64,000 nt of DNA from Tetrastigma voinierianum (lineage: Eukaryota > Streptophyta > Magnoliopsida > Vitales > Vitaceae), in NCBI GenBank assembly GCA_016808115.1, contig JAEQBH010000193.1, positions 3,162,001 to 3,226,000 on the forward strand. The letters run 5' to 3'. Positions 44,788 through 56,250 of the stretch are shown here, one piece after another. The notes under the pieces were generated by a model. It did not search any database. It saw only the letters and a program-made list of their open reading frames with translations, and had not been told where the DNA came from. A program made the translations under genes and the position numbers. The first letter of the stretch is position 1; each line of letters starts with the position of its first letter.

Positions 44788-45560
44788 ATGGAGTGCATGT
44801 TCCGTAAAGCAATTAATCAGGATCAAATGGAACCCCCACATGAAGAGCAACATAGTCAGTATCCAGTGGAGAGAAATCCAAACGAATATATGTCCATGAG
44901 CGACTATAGAAACCCTCCATGGATGAGTGCGCCCTCATGCATTGTGCCTCCAACAAATGCACCATATGGAAATGCTTACAACCCTAGTTGGGGGAACCAC
45001 CTAAATATTTCATGGGGACCAAAACCTCTACAATATGCACTCTCCCGCATTCATAAGAGGCTTTTATCCGAGCCTCAACCACTACGCCAACCTCTCCAGC
45101 TTGAATGCTTCGCCTCCGAACCTTAGCAAGCTGGTGGGTGACTTTGTGGAAAAGCAGAAGACAATCAATGCTCAATTAAGTCAGAAAATTGACACTGTGG
45201 AAAACAATGTGGACACGAGAATTGATGGACTTCAAAGAGAAATTGATCAGAAATTTGACAACTTGCAGAAATCAATTTCAAGGCTTGCCAATCAGCAACA
45301 TGTTTCTCCAAAGGAAGAGAATCCAGAGGAAGAGTGCCTGATTGACACCATGGTAGAGGAACATTGTCAACAGCAGCCATAAGAAGGGCTGATAGAGAAT
45401 TTTGCTGAATATTCTGAAGGGTTATCTGAATCCTCGATATCAAGGTTGCTTGGGTCTAAGGAAAAGAAAGAAGCAACTTCCCCATTGTCGATCGAGGAAG
45501 GCAAAGTGGAAAAAGGAAGGAAGAGACCTTAAAAGCAGAATTTACTAATCACACTCTCCC
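44788..45560 (+). pseudogene. E4 gag C-terminal fragment with coiled coil
   Basis: Frame 44788-45126 has a Pro/Asn/Tyr-rich stretch (YRNPPWMSAPSCIVPPTNAP, YNPSWGNHLNISWGPKP) like the Athila gag tail. The frame at 45035-45382 continues with LSKLVGDFVEKQKTINAQLS, then a heptad-repeat helix (IDTVENNVDTRIDGLQREID, KFDNLQKSISRLANQQ) and an acidic end. The gag capsid part is missing. The remaining piece to 45560 includes SESSISRLLGSKEKKE. A frameshift lies around 45100 and a stop at 45380. Confidence 0.72.
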
Positions 45561-46244
45561 CGATCATGCACATCTTGCCTAAACTCAAAGACATGAAATA
45601 CATGGAACACCTATTGCTATGCTGGTCCCATTTGCATCAGTTCTGGCGGTAATACTTTAGGTAGTTAGTGGCCCATGCTCAAACTTTTGCCACTACATCA
45701 AAGAAATTATACCGCTTCATAACAAGATGGCACGCTGGATGACTCCCATCGCTGGTTCAGATTTAGAGCACCTGACCCCCGCCAATTCCATTCAGCTCCC
45801 GCCGGGCCTCCAAAGCACCACCCTATTGGCCTCGAGAAACTCGGCTCAGTGACCGCCCCGAGACCGTAGGCTCACTCACGTTTTGTTTTGATTTGATTTG
45901 ATTTTGCTTTATTCAATTTTTCTCTAATTTTAAGTTAATCTTTGTTTCTAACTTATTTTTCATTTTTATGCATTTTTTAATTTTTTCATGTGTTTATGTT
46001 TGCAGTTTGTGTCAAAATTTTGAAGTAGGGAGGTCCAGAAGCTCAACAGGAAAGAGCCCATAAAATTTCGCAGGGGTTGCGAAATTTCGCAACCCTGCGA
46101 AATTTTGCAACCCCACTATAGCAAAGGTATGGTTGAGGCTCTTCGTGACATAGAAAAGACAAACCAAGAAAGATCAGAGCTGCAATGTAGCATTTGTCTT
46201 TTATATTTTTTTCTTTTCTTTGCTGATATATATATATATATATA

Positions 46245-46319
<75 letters not shown>

Positions 46320-47854
46320 TATATATTATTAAAAAAAAATTGTATCTCAAAAAAATAAAAATTTCGGGGCTTATGTAAAATTTGCAACCTGCGAATTTTC
46401 GCATTTCACAACCCTTTTTCTGGACCCCTATTTTGTATTGACCATGGTCCCTTTTTTCATCCAACTCCGTTTTGCAAATTTATCGCAAAGATTAGATGTG
46501 AATCTTAAATATAGTAAGAAATAACATTTTCGAGACATGATAAAGGCATAATTTTCAAATTCTCAAACTGATCACTTTTTCCTCTTTTCTTCTTCAAACT
46601 TGTTCATTCAAGCTCAAAAGAGTGAATAAGGTCTCGTGGAAGCTTCTATAAGTCTCCTATCCAACAACGGGTACATTTAATCAAGGAGGTATCACTTCCT
46701 CCCTTAAATTTCCATTCCATAGCTAGATTGAGGACAATGTTGAATTTGGTTGGGGGGAGAGTTAAGGAAGGAAGTGTTGTTTTATGTTTTTGAGCAAGTC
46801 TTTTTGTTTAGTTGATTGGCTTGCTAGTTAGTTTTTTTTTTTTACAATATAATGCATGTTTTTTTTTTTTTTTAGTTTCTAGTTCATGCTTTTAGTTTTT
46901 GATTTTCAGAAAACTTTTTTTTGTAATGCCCAGATTGCAATATGAGAAATTAAAATTTTGTTCCAATGTTGTTGATGTTATGCTTAGTTGAGTTGATAAC
47001 ATGTTGAAATTCTTATGGTATTCAACCTTTTTTCTTCCACATTGAACTAACCACAGAATGTGCACATTAGATTTCATTTATAGTCGAAAAACTCCGCCTC
47101 AGCTTTCAAGCCCCCGGCAAAGTCCCGCCTAGTACCTTCGACTACATTTAATAGGTCGACCTCGAATAAAAAAGAAAAAGAAAGAAAGATCGTGATACTG
47201 CCTTGAAACCTGCCACGCCCGAGGGGCATATGGCGCAAAGTCTTTAAAGCCCGGTGCCCTCAAATTTAACCTGGTCGGGAGCCACCCGATTTTGTGCTCA
47301 TTACATGGGTGAATAGGCGTAGTTTAACAAATTGCAAAAGCAGAGCTCTAGCCCACAAAGTCCGCTAAACCCGAAGAGTTAGCGGTTGAGAGATCCTTAT
47401 GACTTGGATGCCCTAAGCTCAATCGGGTTGGGAGTCATCATGACCTCGTTACATGGACATTTTGTGAGTTAGATACTCCTTAGCATTGCACCCTACATCA
47501 AAAAAGGAGTCAGGAATAAAATGGGTCTTGATCTACGAGGCTCTGCTAGTCTCTAGGTTTAGATAAGAGCCAGGGCGGAACAATTTCTTGATGCGATTTT
47601 AAACCTAATCAAATCAAACACTTAGATTTCTTGTGGAAGGTGTCAAAGTTGGTTCTAGAGCTGACACTCGCTTTTGATACTCTGATTTCGTGATAACACT
47701 TACTCTTCTCGAGACGCCATCAGTAGGATTTTGATGACTCTCGTTGAAGGTCAGAATTATCAGCCATTTTTTTGGATATATATAGCAAATATTGCTTTTA
47801 ATAGCTTTCTTTTTCTTTCATTGCTAAGGAACTAGCAATGTGTCGATTGGGGGG
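45561..47854 (+). other. E4 non-coding interior
   Basis: Holds a GC-richer relic at 45760-45870 that may descend from the extra downstream ORF, palindromic GCGAAATTTCGC motifs at 46064-46116 and 46380-46405, the (AT)n run, a purine tract TTTGGTTGGGGGGAG at about 46748-46762, and a final purine tract GATTGGGGGG (about 47845-47854) beside LTR C. Confidence 0.6.
46226..46327. repeat. (AT)n microsatellite, about 100 bp
   Basis: Almost uninterrupted AT dinucleotides with one 'AGCAT' break and a terminal ACACAC. It produces spurious Ile/Tyr-repeat frames on minus. Confidence 0.95.
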
Positions 47855-49193
47855 TGTAATTACTACCTAAATAGTGCTATTTTACACCCTTATTAATACA
47901 GGTTTTGAGCACTTTTTGTGTACTAATAAGTCTAATTAACCAAATTGGCATGTTAAGGACCTAGAAAAGCTACTAATCAAATTTTTTGGCAAGTTTTGTT
48001 GTTTTTGCAGGCTTTTTATACCGTAGATAGGGATTCAACTCAACCATTGAGAATCCAAGTTCAACTCATAGCTGCGAATCAAAAACTAGAAGAATAGAGA
48101 AGCAGAAAGCAGAAGAAAGAAAAGGAGCAGAGCTGTGAAATTTTTGCAACCTACAAGATTTCGCAGGTTGCGAATTTTCGTAACCTGCGAATCTCCCTTC
48201 CCGTGCAATCGTTGAATGTTCGCTGACTTTTCGAATTTTGACTTTTTTTTGTTTCCTTTTGGTTTTCCAATTTTGTCCCCGTATTAGCACCCGCTTTGTT
48301 CATTTCTTGTAAATTGTATATTTTCAAAGGGTATATAAGCCCAATCAAACATCAGAACTAGAGACCAAGCCATCAATAAAACTGTCATGGGAAGCTTTCA
48401 ACAATCCACGTCTTTCATTTCTTCTCTTTCCTCACTTTCTCTCCTTCTCACTAGCAAACACCCTCCGAGGATGACAACTCGAGGATGAGCTGCTAAACCT
48501 TTCCTCCTTGAAGGAGTAAGGTCATTGTAAAAGTGGATTCAAGGCAACTAGAGATTCTCATGGTTTTCACGTAGGTACTCACTGGCAGTTTTGTGTTTCC
48601 TTTGAACTCTAGGTTTAGATCCCTTAGATTCACCTTGAATGATCTGTAATTGATAATCTTTTAGTGTTCAGTGGATGCTTATTGCTAGATCCACTGAGAT
48701 TCATTAGTTACCATATATTAATCATTGGAAGGTGTGTCAAGGAGAATTTTTTTTCACTGCTGAGACCATTGATGCTTAGTGATTACCATTTTTTAAAGGT
48801 TAGTTATTAAGGGTTAGGTTTTATAGCTAAATGAAGATCCGATTTGGGAAATGACTATAGGTCATCCTCCCCAATGTGAGGAAAAGGGCCCGAGGACCCC
48901 TCAATTACCTTTAGAACCCAAATCCAGTAGCTTGACACTTCAAGGAGACTTATTTTACATTTTATTTTATTTAACTTTCAATTTCCAAACATTACCCCTC
49001 ACTGTTTTTATCAAACCCCAAAATTCAAATTGAATTCACCATTTTGGCCTTAACTACAACTCATTTGTGCAAGGAAAACCCATCCCTGTGTTCGACCAGA
49101 GAGCCACTATACTGCAGTAGCCATGCTACGGCAGTAGGAGGAATTAGGTTTATAAATTTTGTTGATTCCGGATACCCTCCGTGCCACGAATAA
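47855..49193 (+). repeat. E4 3' LTR C
   Basis: 1,339 bp, starts TGTAATTACTACCTAAATAG, ends GTGCCACGAATAA, next to the TSD AAAGG. It carries palindromic GCGAA motifs near 48170-48200. Confidence 0.88.
48332..48338 (+). promoter_or_regulatory. TATA box of LTR C
   Basis: AAAGGG-TATATAA-GCCC, about 477 bp into the LTR. Confidence 0.5.
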
Positions 49194-49198
49194 AAAGG

Positions 49199-50570
49199 AA
49201 TTAGTCCTTTAGTCTGTATGCATAAGATCCTGTTAGAGGAGAATGCTAGAACTTCTATAGAGCATCAGAGAAGGTTGAATCCAGTAATGAAAGAAGTAGT
49301 TAGAGTTAGCACCAATGGCTAAAATGCGTGCTTCATATATGCAATTTCGTGATACTGGGTGAGCCTAGCATACGTGGTTCCCATGGGAGGATTCATTGTG
49401 ATTAGAATGAGAAGAATGAATTGATTCCTACAAGAACTGTGACAGGATGGAGAGTGTGCATAGACTACAGGAAACTTAACACTTCTACCAGAAAGGACGA
49501 TTATCCTCTACCTTTCATTGATCAAATGTTGGACAAGTTAGCAAGGCACACCTATTACTGTTTTCTTGATGGATATTTTGGTTATAACCAGATTGCAATA
49601 GCCCCAGAGGATCAGAAGAAATCAACATTTACATGTCCTTATGGTACCTTTGCCTTTAGAATGATGCCATTTGGATTATGTAATGCTCCTACCACCTTTC
49701 AAAGATGTATGTTATTTTTTTTTTTTGACTTGGTGGAAGAGGTTATGGAAATATTCATGGATGACTTCTTTACCTATGGATCCGTGCTCAAGATTGTCTC
49801 GAGAAACTGTAACAAGATTTTTGTGTGCCAAGACAAAATCTAGCTTTAACCAGTAAAATGCATACCATGGTAACTGAAGGTATTGTCTTGGGGCACAGGA
49901 TTTTTCCTACTGGATTGGAAGTAGATAAAGCAAAGATTGTTGTTATAAAAACTCTCATGCCACCTACAATAGTGAAGGGCATAAGAAGCTTCCTGGGAAA
50001 TACTGGATTTTACAGAAGATTCATTAAGGATTTTTCAAAGATCTCTAGACCATTGTGCAGATTGTTGGAAAAAGATGTAAATTTTGATTTTGATGAATCA
50101 TGCAGAGCTGCATTTGAGGAAATAAAATCCAGATTAGTATTAGCTCCCATTATGTTGACACAAGACTGGAAGAATGAGTTTGAAATTATGTGTGATGCTA
50201 GTGATTGGTGCAATGTCGTGGTTGATAGAGAACCTGAAAGATATTCAAGGCCATATACTATGCCAACAAAACATTCAATGAGGCATAAGAAAACTACTTC
50301 ACCACAGAGAAGGAGATGCTGGCAATGGTTTTTGCTTGTGAAAAATTCAGGCTTTATATATTGGGGTCCCATGTTCTGATACACACTGATCATGCTGCAA
50401 TTAAATATTTAATGACAAAAAAGGATGCAAAGCTAAGATTGATCAGATGGGTGCTACTGCAGCAAGAGTTTGATCTTGAAATCAAAGACAAGAAGGGTAG
50501 TGGATACCGTGATAGCGCATCACGGTTCAGATTGAGAGAACTGTTAGAACATAAAAGGCGTAAATAGCGT
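49199..50570 (+). pseudogene. E3 reverse transcriptase and RNase H relic
   Basis: RT: the CMHKILLEENARTS stretch (about 49218-49260), then IPTRTVTGWRVCIDYRKLN (49424-49480), PLPFIDQMLDKLARH, CFLDGYFGYNQIAIAPEDQ (first catalytic Asp), FAFRMMPFGLCNAPTTFQRC, and IFMDDFFTYGS (YxDD motif as FMDD, about 49750). The thumb at 49825-50040 has EGIVLGHRIFPTGLEVDKAK and IRSFLGNTGFYRRFIKDFSK. RNase H: FEIMCDASDW (about 50180-50209), MLAMVFACEKFRLYILGSHV (50316-50375), IHTDHAAIKYLM. Compared with T1 this is well preserved, with a few frameshifts (49720, 49840, 50310). Confidence 0.92.
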
Positions 50571-50689
50571 AAATTTTTCCGATGAGCAAACTATTGATGT
50601 TGTTAGTATAAACACCCTGGTATGCTGATATTATCAATTACTTAGCTTGTGGAATTATGCCATGTGAATTCAGCTACTAGCAAAAGAGG

Positions 50690-51890
50690 AAATTGAGAAC
50701 TGATTGCAGATTATATATATGGGATGATCCACTGTTGTATAGAAGAGGAGCAGACAAGATTATAAGGAGATGTGTCCCAGAAACAAAACAAGGTGGTATT
50801 ATGGAAAAATGTCATGCGTCACCATATGGAGGACACTTTGCAGGAGATAAGACAACCCAAAAAATTCTCCAATCATGATTTTATTGGCCTACTCTATTCA
50901 AAGACTGTTTTGAATGGGTAAAACATTGTAATGCTTGTCAGAGAATGGGGAACATAAGCAGAAGAAATGAAATGCCCCTATAGGGAATTCTAGTGGTGTA
51001 GATATTTTATGTATGGGGAATAGACTTTATGGGACCTTTTCCATCATCATTTGACAATACATACATTCTCCTAGTTGTGGATTATGTATCCAAATGGGTG
51101 GAGGCAATAGGTTGTCCCAGAAATGATGCCACTACAATTGTTGGGTTTATACAAAGAAACATTTTGAGCAGATTTGGGGCACCCAGAACAATCATCAGTG
51201 ATGAGGGAAGCCATTTTCAAATAAAGTCTTTACAAAACTCTTGAGCAAATATGGAATCAAACATATGATGGGATTGGCTTATCACCCTCAATCAAATGGC
51301 AAACTGAAATTTCCAATAGGGAGATAAAGAAAATTATGGAGAAGACAGTAAATGCAAGCAGAAAGAACTGGTCTATAAAGCTAGATGATGCACTATGCGC
51401 TTATAGAACTGCTTACAAAAACTCCCATTGGAATGTCCCCATACATAATTGTTTATGGAAAACCTTGTCATCTCCCTTTAGAATTGGAATACAAGGCTAT
51501 GTGGGCCATCAAGAAATTGAACTATGATTTTCAAGATGCCAAGGAAAAGAGACTACTCCAAATGAATGAATTGGAAGAATTGAGAAATGAAGCTTATGAC
51601 AATGCCAGAATCTAAAAGGAAAAGACCAAGAGGTGGCATGATCAAAAAATTCTAAGGAGGGAGTTCAAGGCAGGAGAACAAGTTCTCTTATATAACTCCA
51701 GGCTCAAGCTCTTTCTAGGGAAATTGAAATCAAGATGGAATGGTCCATATACAGTGTTAACAAGTACACCCTTCGAGCAAAGAACACTAAAGACCAACCT
51801 AAACAATTCAAATAATGTCGAGATTAAAGTATTATCTTGGAGGAAGCATACATGAGGTAGATCCAGATTTTGAAAAGAGAAAAGAAAATG
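50690..51890 (+). pseudogene. E3 integrase relic
   Basis: Zinc part: LRTDCRLYIWDDPLLYRRGA, then CHASPYGGHFAGDKT and HCNACQRMG (H-H-C-C complete, 50812-50948). Core: DFMGPFPSSFDNTYILLVVD (about 51023-51082), APRTIISDEGSHF (51180-51220, second catalytic Asp), GLAYHPQSNGK (Glu replaced or shifted), then the C-terminal MSPYIIVYGKPCHLPLELEY and RRWHDQ-type end with LLYNSRLKLFLGKLKSRWNG at about 51688-51745. Several stops and frameshifts (50878, 51244, 51340). Confidence 0.9.
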
Positions 51891-53034
51891 ACTGAAATGA
51901 AGACACTCTACAGTTTGTGTCTAGCTAAGGACATTAAACTGAGCAGCTTCTTGGGAGGCAACCCAAACTGATTTTTTATTTTTATTTTTCTTGTTTACTT
52001 AGATTGATGTTGATTAATTTTTTTCTATGATTTTGGATTATTAAATTTTGATTTGGTTAGAAGTTTTATTTTTTAGGAAGCTTGATCATTTGCTAAATAT
52101 TTTTTATTTATTTATTTATTTATTTTTGTGGATAGGAATGATGAATTGGAATCATATTTTATTGTAAAGCACATTGCCTCAAACTTAATTGTGCAAAAAA
52201 TGACTACAAGGGCGAGCATTTCTCATTCCCTAGACTTATTTGTAATAATAATACATATCTTAAGTTTGGGGAAGTTTTCTACCAATTGCTTGAATGCTAT
52301 GTTGATGTGTTTTAATGAGATAGTTAGTTTACATTGAATCATTGATGATTTTCAAGGTTAAATATGTCTTCTACAATGCTTGAATTGAAAATTTGATCGA
52401 AGTCAGGTGATTAATCGAATAGGAATGGTACATTAAAGCAATTTGGGGAAACAAATTTTAGGTCGCGACATTAAAAGTTTGGCCACAGTTAACTCATCGA
52501 ATATGATGTCGTGACTGCTTCCTTCAAGTAGACAAAATTTTGAAACTAAAGTAAATGGGCAATGTAAAAGTGTCACGACTCACCTTTAAACACCTTCGAC
52601 CCACTTTAGCTCTGCAGAATCCCACCGCCGCGACCCGCATTGTACTGTAGGCACTTATTGGGTCTAATGACATGTGTAGCAACAAAATTTTCTACTGTCA
52701 AGACGAGTCATTGTTGAGACAAACCTAAAGTGTGTCGCGACATGGAATTTAAAGAATGGAATAAAAATTTTCATTCTTTTTTGGGTCACAAAATAAATTC
52801 CACAAGAAAATTCAAAAGATATTGTTCTGACCTAATCATTAATTGTCGCGATCCACAAAGAGAAACATTCATTTATTGAGCCATAAACTAAAGAAGTTCT
52901 CCAAAACTGAAAAGCCACCCCTTCCCATCGCCTATCACTCATACTTCACCAAGATCCCACTCGCTTCTCTTTGGAATTCTAAAAATCCTAGACTTCAGAG
53001 ACCTCAAAACCCCAAATCCAGATCTCATCGATGG
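51891..53034 (+). other. E3 spacer after integrase, with TCGCGACA motifs
   Basis: CTTGGGAGGCAACCCAAAC at 51951-51969 is a phrase seen after Athila integrase. AAGTTTGGGGAAG at about 52262 is an internal purine tract. From 52461 to 52851 the TGTCGCGACA palindrome of the LTR reappears in variants (GGTCGCGACATT, TGTCGTGACT, TGTCACGACT, GTCGCGACATGG, TGTCGCGATCC). No protein. Confidence 0.6.
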
Positions 53035-54830
53035 TAGAACCCTAGAGCCTAGTCCCAAATCTCAATGAGATGATGGAAGAGTACATAGTTGGTGGAAGAG
53101 GATGTCTATCCGAACCTCAACCGAGACAACCTACAGCAACTGGCAAAAAGGCATAAAACCTTGCTAAGAAAGAAAAAAAAGCATAAAAGAGCTGAAAAAA
53201 GTAGAGCTGAGCAAGCTAAAGAAGCAAAAGACAACGAAGCTTTCATTTTAGATGAAGCTTACTCCTTATGGAAAAAGAATCCGAAATGACAAAGGGCTTA
53301 TTGAGAAAGGTTCGGACGCTCATCTCACCGCTTATCGAGATAATAGCGTGCGTTGGAGTTTGTTCTGTAAGAACAAACCACTTAGGTTTGCTGTAGTGGT
53401 CAAGGAATTCTATTCCAACATGATAGATTTGAGGGAGGACTCAGTCTACATCTGAGGAGTTGGGGTCCCCATGGGTCATGAAAGGATCAATGAGGTTCTA
53501 CAAATCAAAGATCCTAAGAATGGATCTAAGTTCAAAAGACTGCTTGGAGAACCCAATCATGACAAGATTGTCGACTTCCTGACGGAAGGAAAAGGGAAAT
53601 GGAACTCAACTAAGAAAAATCCTCATGAATCCATCCATAGGGGATCCCTAACAGAAGAATCCAAGGTCTGGTTTTATTTTATCGCTTATGTTATTATTCC
53701 CACTAAGCATCTGAGCACAATAAGGGAGAATGAAGTCATTCTCTTGTATGCCCTACTGAAGGGATACAAGTTTGACATGGGGAAAATTATTGAAACATCT
53801 ATCAGAACTCCACAAGATTGTGAAAGTGGATCGACTCCTCTATCCAAAGAACTATCACTAGACTTCGTTCGCCGGGAGTGAAAGGGATATGGGCAGAGGA
53901 GGAAACCTGTCCTAAGGTTTCTCCTTTGACATTGATAGGAGTGATCAAGGGACCAAAGAGCAGAAAAAGAAAGGAGATGGAGATTATGGAAGTAGTAGAG
54001 GAGCCTTTGGAAGAAGAAGATGAACCAGTAGGGATGGAACAAATCCTAGATTGGGGCCAATTGCCATCTGAGGACGAAATGCGCACGTATGAGTCCAGCT
54101 GGATTAATTCTCCTCCCGATGTGGAAACTTTTTCCTCAACCAACAAATGTTCGGGCGAGCAAACGGGCTGGTCGCAGAGATTTTCAGAAACAAAGCTGGT
54201 GTCAATAAAGAAAGAAATGGAGGAGAGAGGGAAAACATGGGAGCAAGAATGTAGGATCGTGAGAAGAATTTCTGAAGTCAATTCGAAGAAGAGAGCAAAG
54301 ATGGGAACAATTACTCAAGTGTGGGATGAAGAGTGGAAGGAAGAAATGGAGAGGAGAGAAAAGAGCATTAATGCAAAGGCTAGATTCAAGATAAATACCT
54401 TTCTAAGCAATGAACAACTAAAAGGGATAGTGATGTGTCATCTTTAGAAAAAAAAAAGAAAAGAAAAGATGGAAGGTAGTATGCTACAAAAGGTAGAGGG
54501 GTTCAAGTATCTCTACAAGGAACAGTTCAAGGAATTTGGAAAGCTTATGGAGAAGAGGGATAAGGAGCTAAAGATGGACAACAATTCATGCATAAAATTA
54601 TGGAATGACAAATCGATCAGGTGAATTCAAATTTAGTGAACATGCACATTATGCTCACTGAACTTGAAGGAACCATGAATCACATAGGTATGAGGCAAGA
54701 TGAATTGATCACTCAAGTGGAATATACCAATGATCATCAGCTTCTTCAACAAAGGAAGAATCCTCCAGAAAGAGAAAACCAAACATCTCAATACCCATGT
54801 TTCCTCCATCTTTAGCTAGCTTCAACCTCG
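53035..54830 (+). pseudogene. E3 extra ORF downstream of integrase (plant-transposon-protein domain)
   Basis: N-terminal basic region (KRHKTLLRKKKKHKRAEKSR, nuclear-localisation-like), then the domain: RWSLFCKNKPLRFAVVVKEF with YSNMIDLREDSVYI, PMGHERINEVL, VWFYFIAYVIIPTKHLSTIR then ENEVILLYALLKGYKFDMGK. This is the signature of the 'putative plant transposon protein' family (F..P....V.EFY.N, V.VRGV.V, .VW..F....I.PT.H.S.....R..LLY....G). A TGA at 53453-53455 falls where the family has Arg, consistent with CGA-to-TGA decay. A frameshift lies near 53825. An acidic linker (VVEEPLEEEDEPVGMEQILD) and a long charged helical tail (54200-54440) follow, then a helix at 54621-54700. Function unknown. 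Confidence 0.78.
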
Positions 54831-56250
54831 AACCTCTTAACCTGTACCGGTCCATGTGCACAGATGGAAACCTCAGAAATTTTCTTCCAAACAATGAAAT
54901 TCATCCTTTCTGGCCAAAAGATCAACATACTCTAATGATCTTGCAAAAATCTTTTGCTTAAAGCAATTATTATTAGATTATATTTTGTTTTGAATAAAAT
55001 GAATGAATATGAATGTGAAAAATGAGTCGTCAATGATGGTGAATTTCTTCGGATACATTGGATTCAAGAATTCAAGTTGTTGATGTCATTCTGGTTTGTT
55101 TGCATGATAAAATGATGTTTTTGAATTGACATAACAATTCATCAATAATCCAACAAGTGTAATTGAAATTGTGGTAGTACCCTTTCAATGAATTGGAAAA
55201 GGAAGTTGCATGAGTAAGCTAGAATGAAGTTTAATGTTCGATCTGGGGAAGATGTATTAAATAGACAACACAAATAAGACTTTGAAACTGGTTGTATAAC
55301 ACAAGGTCGCTGAAAGTCCGGAAAAATCCATATTCATACATGGTCAAAATGTTCCTTAACAAATTGTGAAGGATTAGGGACATCTTTTGGGTTCAGTCAC
55401 AGCCAAACAGTCCAAGGTCCTAGAACTCGTTAGATTATTGAAGGTCAAGTGCGAAATCCTAGGCAATACCACTAACAGGAAGTGATATAGGCCATCCTTG
55501 GAAGTTTGAGCCTTTCAAGCCTACCCTCATAATATGCATAAGCATATGCTCTAATTCCATATTTGAGCCAAATTGTCTAGTTTCTTCATTTAAATAGAAA
55601 TTAGAAGCCTCAAACCCTTCCTTTATTCTAATCCTACAATAAAGAACCCTTATTTGCCTAGGTTTCAAGACATGAACTTCAAAATACAGAAAAGGACAAG
55701 TTTGGGGGAATGTTATGTTGATTTGAAAGGAAACAAGAATGAAGGATGGAAAAAGAAAAGAACAAATGAAGAAATGGAAAAGAATGCAAAGAAGAAGTCA
55801 AAATTGTAAATTGTCAAATGAGATTAAATTTTGTCTTGTGGCCTTTCTCTCTTGAACAATTAAGTTCTTAGGCGTGCTTCAACACCTAGTACCCTAATGC
55901 CAACTGGTATAGGAGCTGCTAACCCAAAGTTTTCTAAGAGTGGTAAAAAGCCTAAGAAGATAAGACATTGCACTAATCCTAAAATTTTTTGACAAATAAA
56001 AGAAAAGCAAAAAGGAGACTTCTCTCTAAAAGATGCCAAGCTGAAAATATGTAGTATGATACATCAAGGACAAGTTTAAGGAAATATATTTTTCAAACAT
56101 TAGTAGAAAAGAAAAGGATGAAGGATAGAGGCAAAGATACACACTTGAAGAGTGGAATCTGGGTAACCTAAGCCAAACTCTACAAGCCTAAAAGACCTAA
56201 TTGATCTTGAAGGTGGTACTTGCCTCCATTAGTGGAGACTAATATGAAAT
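54831..56250 (+). other. E3 3' untranslated region
   Basis: AT-rich, no protein. AAGTTTGGGGGAATG at about 55698-55712 looks like the polypurine tract, but the LTR start does not follow it. About 540 bp of unexplained sequence comes between it and the first base alignable with the 5' LTR (56251). Confidence 0.55.

Larger units (their letters stand above)
41933..49193 (+). mobile_element. Pol-less Athila-family element E4 within E3
   Basis: 7,261 bp flanked by a perfect TSD AAAGG (41928-41932 and 49194-49198). Removing it and one TSD copy makes the E3 frame run on from DLKG into the RT entry. Layout is LTR A, LTR B, primer site, gag C-terminal fragment, non-coding interior, polypurine tract, LTR C. 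No protease, RT or integrase is present, so it is non-autonomous or a deletion derivative. Confidence 0.88.

Noticed and set aside
46043..46464. Minus-strand frames with long Ile-Tyr repeats
   Set aside because: They are translations of the (AT)n microsatellite at 46226-46327.
53802..54281. 159-codon minus-strand frame
   Set aside because: It is a shadow of the plus-strand E3 extra ORF, which carries the domain signature.
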